DNA from: Balamuthia mandrillaris
Lineage: Eukaryota; Discosea; Longamoebia; Balamuthiidae
DNA length: 23,943 nt
Reading direction: 5' to 3'
Assembly: GCA_031835245.1 (NCBI GenBank)
Contig: JAVKOQ010000613.1
Span: forward strand, 1 to 23,943
Position numbers and translations under genes: made by a program. Below the pieces are notes generated by a model. It made no database searches. It had not been told where the DNA came from and worked only from the letters and a program-made list of their open reading frames with translations. Each line of letters starts with the position of its first letter. The stretch's first letter is position 1. Positions 9,220-21,787 of the stretch are shown in pieces.

Positions 9220-10826
9220 CTTCTTCTTCTTCTTCTTCTTCTTCTTCTTCTTCTTCTTCTCCTCCTCAAACAACATATAGAGATGACGCTCTGGAAAATG
9301 CGAGGGGCGCCGTGGTGGAAGAAATAGATATGGTCAATTTGGCGCGAGTTGCTATTGCCTTAGACCGAAACTTTCTTTTTAAAACGTTGGCCATGTTTTG
9401 TCACTACTGGCCCGAAAAGCGAGTGAGACCCTCCATATCAACCTTTGGAGCGCTCCTTCGCTCATCGCTCAAACAGGGATATGGCAACAGTCTTGCACTC
9501 CTCAACATGATGCATCAAATGGAATTGGGCTATCCCTTCGTTCAGCGCAAACACTTTTTGTTGACCTTTGGTGCGTGGCGAACCCGTCCGCTTCAGGAAG
9601 CGTTGGATGCTATAGCTGTATTGATGAGCGGCTCTTCCACCATCTATCACCGCAGCTCCAACTACAACTACTACGAAGAATGTGCAATTGAAGACGAGCA
9701 TGAAAGAGAAGAACATGACAATGATAGCAACGAGCAAAAACAAGAAGAAGAAGACAACGCAACACAGCAGAAGCTAGGTCATTATAGTTGGCTCGAAGTT
9801 CGGATAGCTCCTGGCGCTGATGTCTTCGACTACTTGCTTTACTCCTGTTCCAAGTACGAGCGGTCCTTTAATGAGGAAGCATTGAAGATTTGGCGGTTGA
9901 TGCAGAAGCTGAACATTCGTGACCATGTCGAAATCTGCTTGCACCGGGCCTTGGGATGGGCTTTTTCTCAACCAGGTTCTGATCCGGAGATTGCTAAACA
10001 ACTCTTTCTCATCGCTATCGAGTTGGGAGCATCTCCAGTTCTCCGCCACTACACCCGTCTCATGAGCATCGCCTTCCGATATCACCAGCGCACGTCATCA
10101 ATTTCTTCTTCTTCTTCTTCTTCTTCTTCTTCTGCTCATAGATCCATTTATCATCCATTGACAACGCTTCGCCACAGCCACTTTCTCCATCTACACATGA
10201 AGCAACACAATCCCACTGCTGCAAATGATCCGCTCTTCATGTCAATGCTACTCTCAAGCACCGTCCCACACAGCGAAGACGCTGCGCTGCTCAACAGTGA
10301 GCAACAAATCCAATGTGGTCGGATATGCATGAACATGTTTCTCAACATCCGCGCAGGGAACGATCCTTTCTCAGGACCAGTGTCTGCGTTGCTTTCCCGA
10401 CCCTTTCCGCATAACCAACAAATAGGGTTGGAGGGGGCAATGGAAGTGAACCGTTGGAAAAGCTCTGCTTTCCCACCTGACACCAATCAAAAGCAAAATC
10501 TGCCTCGCTTTCGCTCTGCCCTTCGACCTTCTGCGCGTCCTTCTCACCTTCATCAGCAGCCGGAAGAAGATACAGCAGTACGAAAACAACGACTGGCAGC
10601 AATGGGAATCAGTGAGGACGTCTACTTCACAACGCATGAAGCGCTGCGACGTGCTGGCTTAGAAGTGGACGCGACGATGGTAAGGAACGAAGCTAGAGCG
10701 TTGGGACTTTGGCTTCCGCCTAATGCTAAGCTGCAACAACAAGCCGTAGCCGATTCTTCTTCTCCGTTCATTCCAACAGGACGAGAGTGGACGAACCCAG
10801 AAGATGATATTCCTTTATCTCTCTGA
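8138..10826 (+). CDS. PPR-like helical-repeat protein, probably mitochondrial
   Basis: I propose two exons, 8138-8393 and 8476-10826 (868 residues). The first exon starts MSSCRRVPSLRFRTPEW and is rich in Arg, Ser and Pro with almost no acidic residues for ~70 residues, like a mitochondrial presequence. The intron (GTACCG...AACAG) restores the frame of exon 2. Otherwise translation could start at ATG 8424 in the long frame. The body has pentatricopeptide-like helix pairs (TFCSLIDACAEGQRLDRCFQVF, then VMDALLRACVQNEEM; later VFDYLLYSCSKYERSFNEEALKIWRLMQKL). PPR proteins bind organellar RNA for processing, editing or translation. A run of 23 Ser codons (9192-9260) and a 10-Ser run near 10100-10133 interrupt it. 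The C-terminal ~80 residues form a separate conserved-looking tail. The repeats are degenerate, so the specific family is uncertain; a generic TPR/PPR protein is the alternative. Confidence 0.72.
9190..9260 (+). repeat. (TCT)n coding microsatellite, 23 Ser codons
   Basis: An uninterrupted TTC/TCT repeat of about 70 bp lies inside the PPR reading frame and is read as TCT (Ser). Its length should vary between strains. It sits between two helical-repeat blocks and probably acts as a disordered linker. Confidence 0.95.
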
Positions 10827-10860
10827 GATGTCAGCGATAGCTAAAAACCCTACGCACAGT

Positions 10861-10904
<44 letters not shown>

Positions 10905-10976
10905 TTTGTATTAAAACCAAACTATAAAAGTACACCAGTTTTTTATCCACACTTCTTGCTTCGTTTCGCGTGTGCT
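10827..10976. other. Convergent 3' spacer with (GA)n tract
   Basis: 150 bp separate the stop codons of the PPR gene (+) and the ammonium transporter (-). The main feature is a (GA)n microsatellite at about 10864-10900. There is no canonical AATAAA on either strand, so polyadenylation signals cannot be named. Confidence 0.5.
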
Positions 10977-13381
<2,405 letters not shown>

Positions 13382-14002
13382 TCTCTTTCTTTTTTTATTA
13401 AACCTACAGCTCGCGTTGTTTTTGCTTTTTGACTCTTCTTTGTTGCCTTCCCTGGAATGAAAGAGAGAGAAGAAGGATGTTTGTTTTTTTTTGAAAACAA
13501 AACAAAACAAAATGTCCGTTTAGCGGCTAAAACTCAACAGCGAGGCTGGGTGACCCACCACCGGTGAATCTATAATAAACCACATGCACGAATGCTATTC
13601 GTTGAAAGTAAATTCATTCATTAACAGAAGATCACATAGCGGGGAACATTTTCCACTTCACCCTCAGGATGTTCTTCGGAGGGTGAACTTTCCGCCCTCT
13701 CGTGGTGCCGTTTTGCTGAACTTTTGTTTGGTGTGTTATATAGGCCCTGTTATATCTCCGCGCGGGTAATGCATTACGCACAGCAAACGGAACATCTGCT
13801 GGGCCACACTCGTGGGGAAATATTTTGGCTTTAACGTTTTAAAAGAAGCAGAAAAAAGGGGTCTCTTTGGTTGGTGGAGGTCAACCGTTTCGCACGCTTC
13901 TCAGTGTTTGCTTTCAAAGTTTCCTTTTGTTTCTGTGTGTGTGTGTGTGTGTTATTTTTCTTTGCTTTCATAGAAGTGATATCGGGAAGGTAAGAACGAA
14001 GA
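13382..14002. promoter_or_regulatory. Divergent upstream region of transporter and RCC1 genes
   Basis: The 621 bp between the two start codons must contain both promoters and leaders. A 9-bp inverted repeat TTCACCCTC / GAGGGTGAA (13657-13665 and 13679-13687, 13-nt loop) is present. TTATATAGG at 13736-13744 is TATA-like for the plus strand, about 260 bp before the RCC1 ATG. A (TG)n tract lies at about 13935-13952. I see no coding sequence. Confidence 0.5.
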
Positions 14003-15562
14003 ATGAGTGGGGGAGGAAGAAGAAGGCTGACGCTGGTCTGGTTGGAACCGCTCGACGCTGCCTCTGAGCAACAGCAGAGCGAGCGGCGGAAGCTCTTCGT
14101 CTGTCCCAACACTTGGGCCGAGCTCCAGGCCAAAGTGGAGGAGATCGTTCCCTCCCTTGGCGCCCGCTCCTATCACCTCTGCCTCTCCCCCGAACAAGGC
14201 GGAGGAGAAGTCGATGACCCCGAGCTCCTCGACAATGGTGACCTTCTCTACGTCAAACTCGTAACCTCTCCTTCTTCTCCTTCTCCCTCGAACGAGGGCA
14301 AGCAACGCGGATCGTCTGGAACTCCACCCATCAAAGAGCAGGAGGAAGAGGAGGAGGCCGAAACGATCACGGAGAGCAGGGCAGACACGAGAAGTAAAAG
14401 CCAGTCGTCCACCACCACCACAACAACCAAAACCACCTCAATGACGAGTCTGTTGAAGAACAAACCGAAAGACCTGTCTTCGGCGGACAAACTCTTGGAT
14501 TGGGTGTTTGAGGGCGCGTCGTCCATGTCTGAGAGCATTACAAACAACGAGAAGGAAGAGGAAGAAGCCCTGCTAACAGACGAGGAGGTGAGCGACTTCT
14601 CTTTCTCCTCCACCAACAACGCGTCGACAAAGTCGCCGAAAACGTACTCCAGGATGAGAGCCGACAGCCGATGCTCCGTTATAATGCCTCCAAAGAACCT
14701 GATCACAGGAGGCGAGTCGGAGTCAGAGTACAACGCCATGCCTTCTTCTCCGGCTGCCGCCTCCTCCAAGGCCAGCTTCTCCTCGGTTGGGGTGATGGAA
14801 CAGCAGGAGTCGGAGGAGAGCGCCCTGGGCGGCTATTCGGAGAGCGGCAAGTCGCAGAGCGAGAGCGACACGGAGAGCGAGCGGGATGAGGAAGGCAAGC
14901 ACCTGAGCAAGGAGCTCAAGGCGTTGAGAAAGATAGCCCGGAGGAGGGACACCGTCGCCGGTGCCACCTCTGCGCGTTACTCCGAAACTGAGGTTTGTTT
15001 TTCAGCTCTCTGCTTCTCTTGTGTCTCGTCTCCTTTCTCCTGACTTATCTCATGTCTGTCTTATAACGCACAGAGGATAGTGGCGAAGCAGCTCTTTCGC
15101 AGCACCAAGTCAAGCAGCCTCGCACAGCTCCCCAACCCGGCCCCCAAGCCTTCTTCGGCATGGGCACGCATCAGTCGTTCCACCACTTCCGTCATCCCTT
15201 CTTCCTCTTCTTCTGCTTCTTCCTCTTCCTCTCCTCTTTCTTCTCCTCTTGCGGCCCTTCAGCAGCCGCAACGACCGCAAGCCATTCGCGTGGCCGGCAT
15301 CTTTTGCATGAGCCATCAAGCCCTCGTGGAGAAGCACCTCGCCTACCTGGCGCAGGACGACATTACCCACGCCGGCCTGGCGGAGTACGTGAGAGAGGCC
15401 ACTTGGCACACCAACATCCATGCCTTGGATCAGATGAGGAGCGTGAAGACGTTCAAGGGCAAGGATTGGACGCATATCTCTTGTGGTCACAACATTATCG
15501 CCGGTGTTAAAGGTTTGTTTCGCTTCTTCTTCTTCTTCTTCTCTCTTTCTTTGATGTCGCTT

Positions 15563-15601
<39 letters not shown>

Positions 15602-17254
15602 CTTCCTTTCTCCTCCCTTATCTTTCTCACTTTCTCTCTTCTTTGAAACAAACATAGGAGGAAAGAAGTTAGTCATAGTGGGTCCCAAGGAACTGGACCC
15701 GGCGGTCAAAGGTCTGAACAACAGCGCTCCCGGCGACGCCGAGCTCACTGCGCAAGAGCTCAGCATTCGCCACGTCGACTCGGGGCCTCTCCACTCCTGC
15801 GCCATCACCACCGACGGCAAAGTGGTCAGCTGGGGCTTCAACATCAACTGCTCTCTCCTCGGCAAGAGAGCGCAGCTGAACATGAGCGGCAAGTTTCAGG
15901 TGAGCGGCCAGTTGGGGCTGGGCAATCCCACCCTGTTGAAGAGGGGGCCGAGCTGGGTTACCGGCATCGAGGGAGTACCCATTCAGGTTAGCTGTGGAAC
16001 CGCGCACACAGCTTGTCTTACATGTACTTTGACCTTCCTCTTCACTTCTTTCTGCTTTCGTTGGTAACCTTCCCTTTCCCATCTTTTTCAACGCAAACAG
16101 CACTGGGAGTGTACACTTGGGGATGCAACGATGAAGGGCAGCTGGGTTATACTCCGAAAGCCGACCAAAGCCTAAGACCGAGGCTCATCGTGTTTCCCTC
16201 TCAAAGCCAGATATGTCAGATCAGCTGTGGCGCTCATCATACTGCTGCCGTTTCTCGTAAGGCTCTTCTCTTCATCATCTTGTTCTTCTTGTTGTTCTTC
16301 TTGTTCTTCTTGTTCTTCTTGTTCTTCTTGTTCTTCTTGTTCTTCTTCTTCTTCTTCTTCTTCTTCTGCTCGTCTAACAAGAATTCAATGATAGGCGACG
16401 GCAATCTATTTTGTTGGGGTTATAACAAATGGAGGCAGCTGGGAATAAAGACGTCTAGCTCGGTCGTCACCGAGCCCACCTTTGTGCCTGCTCTTAACAA
16501 CGTTTCCATGGTCTCCTGCGGAGACAAACATACTGCGGCCATTACTACCAAAGGTTACCTTTCCTTGCTGCTTTCGTTCTTTGTTCTGTTTCTCATGATG
16601 CTTTGTTGTTTCAACAAAAAAAGGAGAGTTATACACTTGGGGAGGAAACGACTTCTGTCAACTGGGACAAGGCAGAAAGCCAACCAAAGGGCCGACTAAG
16701 ATCAGCCTAGAAGGCAACAAGGCCTGGAAGCTCGTTTATGTGGAATGCGGGCAAGACAACACTGCCGTCATCTCAACAGGCACATTCTTCCTTCCTCCCT
16801 ACTTTCCTCGCTTTTCTTTTTCTTCGTCTTCAGGCGCCCTCCTTGTGCTTCTTTGTTCTGACTCACCTCCGTCTAACAATAGGAGGAATAGTTTGGTTGG
16901 CGGGCAAGCTTTGTGGGGAGGGCATGACAACTCATGCCCCATTCTTTAGGAAGTTAAACGATATGAAGAACTCATACATTAGCAAGATATCATGCGGCAT
17001 CACTCACTTTGCTTTAACTGAAGACGTGCATTACTCTGCTGTTCTTAAAATGCTTCTAGCGTACCGATCTCCTTCCCCTCCTTCCTTTGTTCCATCTCTT
17101 GTTGGCTTCGAGTTAACATAGCAAAAAACAGAACATCGACACAACCGGATGTCCCTGCTGGAGAAGATGTCTCTGCATGTTTTGCTGCTGCTTCACCGGA
17201 AGCCTTTGTTAGCATTCAACACCGTGCCATCTCTACTCTCACCTCTGAAAGTAT

Positions 17255-17287
<33 letters not shown>

Positions 17288-17627
17288 CTTTCTTCTTTTT
17301 TTTTTCCTTCTTGCAAGGTTTAACACAGAGAAAAGAGAGTTACAGAGGACCAAAGGTAGAACTGGACGCAACGCTATTCCAGTTTAGTGGACCAGGAGCA
17401 AACATTCTGACCGTTACCAACAACTCAAAAAAGAGCGTCAACATTCGTGTTTCCAGTCCCTTGGTAAGCAGTACCTTTTTTTCTATCTTTTTTCAAACAT
17501 GATAACATCACATGAACTCACGCTCCTCGCTTTCCCGTTCTCTCTTGTAGATCACCTTACCTGCTGGTTGTTCTGTACAAGCCACTCCTCAAGAAATCAC
17601 CATCAAAAGTGTTCGTATTAATATTTT

Positions 17628-17671
<44 letters not shown>

Positions 17672-18025
17672 CTCGCTTTCCCTCTTCTCTCGTCTCTCTC
17701 CTACATTCTCTCTTATCCCTCTGCCCTACTATAAGATGCTTTTCGTTTGAACAACAAAACTAAATGAATGCATTTACAGAAAAAGACAATGGAACTGGGA
17801 ATAGAAATGGAAGGTAGACCTTCTTCCAGCGGTTTAACGGTGTTAGCTTTAACCGCCGTTTCTCCGAGTATGTACCATTCATTCGTCCTGCTTCACTCCA
17901 TCCCAAGCATTATTTGTCACTAACATTCCTTTTTTTTTTGTTTGTTTGTTTTATCTCTACCCAAAGAAAAACATCAATGCTTGCGTTACTTTCTTGTAGT
18001 ACTCATAAAAGCTGGTCGTCACTAG
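14003..18025 (+). CDS. RCC1-repeat protein with KHA-like N-terminus and Ig-fold-like C-terminus
   Basis: Twelve exons: 14003-14992, 15074-15512, 15658-16023, 16101-16256, 16395-16553, 16624-16779, 16883-17060, 17132-17250, 17318-17463, 17551-17610, 17780-17867, 18000-18025 (960 residues). Residues ~1-85 resemble a KHA or ubiquitin-like fold (RKLFVCPNTWAELQ, LLDNGDLLYVKL). Residues ~90-400 are acidic, Ser-rich and probably disordered. RCC1 propeller repeats follow (CAITTDGKVVSWG, GQLGLGN, GVYTWGCNDEGQLGY, SCGAHHTAAVS, GNLFCWG, ELYTWGGNDFCQLGQG, SCGITHFALTED). The last ~120 residues look like an MSP-like immunoglobulin fold (ILTVTNNSKKSVNIRVSSP). RCC1 propellers serve as GTPase exchange factors or docking modules; which applies is unknown. 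Intron 6 (16780-16882) begins GC rather than GT. Donors for introns 7 and 10 were chosen by frame and are the least certain, as is the short last exon. A ~20-residue insert splits the first repeat after VVSWGFN. Confidence 0.85.
15563..15598 (+). repeat. (TC)n in RCC1 gene intron 2
   Basis: A ~36-bp TC dinucleotide tract lies in intron 15513-15657. Similar tracts occur in introns 8 (about 17257-17284) and 10 (about 17631-17666) of the same gene, each soon after the donor. Confidence 0.9.
16274..16366 (+). repeat. 9-bp TTGTTCTTC minisatellite in RCC1 gene intron 4
   Basis: The pyrimidine-rich unit TTGTTCTTC repeats with period 9, then decays into (TTC)n. It fills most of the intron 16257-16394. 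It is open in a Leu/Phe frame, but splicing on both sides is supported by the RCC1 repeat pattern. Confidence 0.85.
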
Positions 18026-18728
18026 TTCGGTCGCTTGCTTTCTTTCTCTCTCGCTTCGTTCCTGTATCATACCCAACCATAAAATCCTTTTAAAAAAATA
18101 ATTCCAAAAAATCAACGATAATCCGCTTACCAGTCGAAAAAATTTCCTTTTTATGACAACCTGATGTCATAGGTTACCTATTTTAGAGTGTCAGACAATA
18201 TTGTGGCTAAAGAAAAAGACGCAAGAACCACGCTTCAGAGTTTCGACGATTGACTCCAATGGAAAGGGCAATAAATCTTGTTCAAGGCATGTCTGAGAAA
18301 GTGTGGAAAAGAAAATCTTTCCGACCTTTGCGCAGTTCTACAAAAGTTGTTGTCTGCGGGTCGACAATGTTTTCTTCACCAAGAGGATAATTGTCGATAA
18401 TCCGGCTAAAATCTTTACACCCGGAAATTTTCCTTTTTTCATCGCTTTTATCTGTCGACAAATTCTCGTAATGGCCCCAACCGAACAAATGAATTAACGG
18501 GTGAATGAATGAATTGCGCAATAAAGGGGGGCCATGATAGAAATGACGTAGCAAAGATTTTTGTAACGGAAACGATTAAAAAAAAAATTCACATTTTTCT
18601 TTAGTATATTTTGGCTTTTCTTTTGCTGTTTCCTTTTTTTTCTTTATTTTTATTTCCAGTTGTTCGTTCGCGCTTCTGCGGCAAGCCGTAACCCGAGTAA
18701 CTAACCGCCCCTTTTTTTTTTTCACTCC

Positions 18729-18770
<42 letters not shown>

Positions 18771-18970
18771 TTATACTTTTAAAAAAGTTTTAGTCGGACT
18801 CTCTTTTCAAACAAAAAAATAATCAAAAAAAGAGGCCAACAACGAGAGCTATCTGATTTATTTATTTTTTTTTTCATCATCTGTTGAAGGGAGCTCCTGC
18901 TGCAACTTTTTTTTTTAAAAAAAATAACACCAAAGAGCACAAGTGACACCACAGAAAAAAAAAAACAAAT
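18026..18970. other. 945-bp intergenic region, no gene recognised
   Basis: This AT-rich region lies between the RCC1 stop and the receptor start. It has several short repeats: TCGACAAT (18361-18368) with ATTGTCGA (18390-18397) as an inverted pair, another GTCGACAAA at 18454-18462, and ATGGCCCC (18471-18478) with GGGGCCAT (18528-18535). ATGACA/TGTCAT flank 18153-18170. AATAAA occurs at about 18520-18525. A (TC)n tract at 18735-18767 and T-runs precede the receptor and probably belong to its promoter or leader. Short open frames at 18282-18554 show no recognisable protein. Confidence 0.4.
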
Positions 18971-21171
18971 ATGTCCCGACAAACTTCTTCTTCGTCGCTC
19001 TTCCTCGCCATTTCTGTTTTGGTGATGTTGTTCTGCCTCCACGGCAGCAACGCACAACTCCCGACCTGTTACAACAGCACCATTGCGCCGCCTCAGTGCC
19101 TCGGCGACGGCATGATCAGCTTCCCCCAGGTGTTCCTGACGGCCGAGGCTCAGGGCGCCACCCCCGAATCTACTTACGCACAAGCCTAGTACGTTTTATT
19201 TTTTTAACAAGCTTTGATTCGTTTCTTCTCTGTTCTCTAATCCTTTTATTTATTTATTTTTTATATAAAAAGTGGATTCTTTAACGGTTTGACGGCGGCA
19301 CCAGCAGAGTGTCAGAAAGTCGGAGTGGAGTTCCTTTGCGGAGCGTTCTACGGCAACTGCGCCGACTTCTCCGTGGTCTGCAGAGATACCTGCGAGCTCT
19401 TCTTGCAAACCTGCGGCCCCGTCTTCCAGAGCTTCGGAGTGGAACTTCAGGGGCTCCCCCCTTGTGAGATGTTTATGGAGGATAACTGTAACACCTTTGA
19501 CTATCAAGGTTTGTCTCTTCTCTCTCTCTCTCCTCTTTTCCCTCGTCGCTCTCCCTCGTTTCTCTATATTCTTCTCACATTCTTAAAATATATAGGAACG
19601 TATCCTATCAAGGAATGCCCAGGAGAGCTGGTCCACGGTGACGGCGGCAACTGTGCCCCCAAATGTCCCACCCCTTACTTCTCCGATGAGGAACAGGACG
19701 CCATCGATCTTCTCCTCGGCATCGGCTCTTTCTTCTCCTTCTTTGGCGCTTTGTTCATCATCATCACTCACATTCTTCGTTGGAAAGAAGAGAAGGATAC
19801 TTTGGTAATGTTTTCTTCTCTCTTATCTTTATTTTTAAAACAAAGAGAACTTATTCTGTATTTTCTTTTCTTGTTAAATGCAGGTCATTTGGGTCGCTGT
19901 TTCTTTCTGCTTGATGGCTTTGAATATTATGTGGGGCTTCTTGTATGGATGGCAGGATATGCGTTGCAAGGACGATATCACCGTAAACGAATACGAACCC
20001 GCTGGTGTTGTTTTCGGTGCGTTCTTCTTTCCTTTTCTTCCCTTAGTTCTCGCGTTCTTTTCCTTTTCTTCTCTTCTTCTTTTTCTTCTTATCTCTTGTT
20101 CTATCTTTCTGACGTTTGTGATCACCAGGATTGGGTTTCATCTGGATTGGTCTCTACTGTACCATTTGGTGGTTCAACGTATGTTTGAACATGGCCATCA
20201 CTCTTATCTTCAAGAAGACGACGGACAAGTACCGCTTCAAGATCATGCACATCTTCACCTGGATATTCCCCATTATCATCGCCATCATTTCTCTTGCCGT
20301 TGAGAAAGTCGGTTGCGTCTTTGGTCTTGCTATCTGTCTCTATCAGGTTTGTGTCTTGTAAAGAACGCTTTACGCTGTAGCTCCTATTGCTGACCACATC
20401 GTCACTTAAAGGCCGATGAACGCGATGCTGGCTTCCAAGCCCCGACGTTGTGGTACTCTTTTGGACTCTTCTGGTTCCCCATCACCCTGTTCTTCTTTGC
20501 CGGCGTTGTTTTGTTGATCTTTGTTATTATCTGGATCATGAGAGTATGTTTTGTTCTTTTCCCCTTTCTTTTTCATTGTCGTTATTGTTTTCTCCTCCAT
20601 TCGAAAGCTAATCCGATCCCTCGACCACACAAAGACTTCCGGATGGTCAGGCCTTGTGAACCAATGGCGGTTGTTGGCTTTCATTATCGCCATCTTCTTG
20701 ACCTTTCTTCCCTCTGGTAACTGTCTACGACGCCATTGCCAACTCAGAGACGTACACCGACAATATTATGGAATGGACGATTTGCCTGCTTATGTCTCCT
20801 GACCCCAACAGTTGCGACTTAACAGGAGGACCAGCCTACGGTCTCCATCTCGTAGCCTTCACTAGCATCGGCTTTTGTGGTATGTTTCTCTTCCCTTGCT
20901 CCCTCTCTCTCTCTCTCTCTCTCTCAACTAACAACAACAACAAATAGGTTTTACAATCTTCCTTATCTTCGGCTTGAGTCCTGCCAACTTGCGTTGGTGG
21001 CAAGACCGGGCAATAAACGTCAAGGAAGGAGAGTCGTTCTTCAAGAACAGGACTCAGACCTACGCCACCGGCACCGGTTCCAAGATTGAGATCTCTGAGG
21101 AGGAAGAGATGGAGGAGGCTGTTGCTTCCGACTCTGACAACGAAGGCTCTTCCTCTTCTGATAGTTCCTAA
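18971..21171 (+). CDS. Frizzled/Smoothened-like seven-helix receptor with Cys-rich domain
   Basis: Eight exons: 18971-19188, 19273-19508, 19596-19804, 19884-20016, 20129-20346, 20412-20543, 20608-20879 and 20948-21171, about 546 residues. A signal peptide (LFLAISVLVMLFCLHGSNAQ) leads to an extracellular Cys-rich domain like that of Frizzled (CGAFYGNCADFSVVC, DTCELFLQTCGPVF, CEMFMEDNC). Seven hydrophobic segments follow, including FIWIGLYCTIWWFNVCLNMA (helix 3) and LWYSFGLFWFPITLFFFAGV (helix 5). Receptors of this type, numerous in Dictyostelium, sit in the plasma membrane; ligands are mostly unknown. The cytosolic tail is acidic and Ser-rich; I see no Dishevelled-binding KTxxxW motif. Exon 7 is odd: the helix-6 frame (WRLLAFIIAIFLTFLP) and the following frame (LVTVYDAIANSETYTD) differ by one base near 20710-20714. 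One extra C in the CCC run would explain it; a 31-nt intron 20717-20747 is a less likely alternative. The gene is therefore either frameshifted here or carries a sequence error. Confidence 0.87.
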
Positions 21172-21787
21172 GGCCAACAAAAACGTAAAAACGAAACTTC
21201 CGATCGTTTCACGAGAGCGCGTAAGAGTTTTTATCAAGCAGTTTTATGAGCCATTCCATTGCGTGCTTTTTCCTTCCTTTTAGGTTTTTTTTTTTGCTGC
21301 AAGTTTTTTTTTACAATGCTCTTTCGTGCTTTTTTTCTTTGTCATGTAACATAACGCCGGTGACAATAAACACTCAAATGACCTTTGTTCTTGTTCTTGT
21401 TCTTCTTCTCTTTTTTCTTTTTCTTTTTCTTTTCCTTTTTCTTTTCTTTCGTCGCTTCTATTCGCTTTTTTTTTTTGCCCAGCTTGCAGCGTCTTTGGCA
21501 CCAAGGCACTCCTACGCTCTACCACAACACATGGTACCTTCAGCCCCCCTCTCTGCTCTGTGTGGTTGTGTTCCAAAAAAAAAAAAAAAAAACAGTAGAA
21601 TGAATCAGAGTTTCTCAAAAGCATTGTTAAAAAAGTTGAGGTGATAAAACAAACAAAAAAAAAAAAAAAAAAAAAAAAAAAAACAAAACTGCTGTGCCAA
21701 ACAGAAACATAAAACTCGATTCTCTCTCTCTCTCTCTCTCTCTCACTTTCACTCTCTCCTCTCTACATGTTGCTTTTCTACTTCTGT
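21172..21787. other. Convergent 3' region between receptor and F-box genes
   Basis: 616 bp of T/A-run-rich DNA without a credible gene. AATAAA at 21365-21370 suits the receptor transcript. Features are a (TTC/TTTTC)-rich stretch 21385-21450, an A-run at 21656-21683 and a (TC)n tract at 21719-21744. The short frames here are low-complexity Phe/Lys/Ser sequences. Confidence 0.5.
21365..21370 (+). terminator. Candidate polyadenylation signal of the receptor gene
   Basis: AATAAA about 195 bp after the receptor stop codon, followed by a TTGTTC/T-rich stretch that could serve as the downstream element. Assigned by position only. Confidence 0.35.

Noticed and set aside
13382-14002. tRNA or other RNA gene in the divergent spacer
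   Set aside because: No A-box/B-box pair or cloverleaf could be found; only a 9-bp hairpin.
15110-15892. 260-codon minus-strand frame across an RCC1 intron
   Set aside because: It crosses a (GA)n tract and opposes well-supported RCC1 exons.
20717-20747. 31-nt micro-intron in the receptor
   Set aside because: Restores frame but would remove sequence that reads as a natural continuation; kept only as an alternative to a one-base frameshift.
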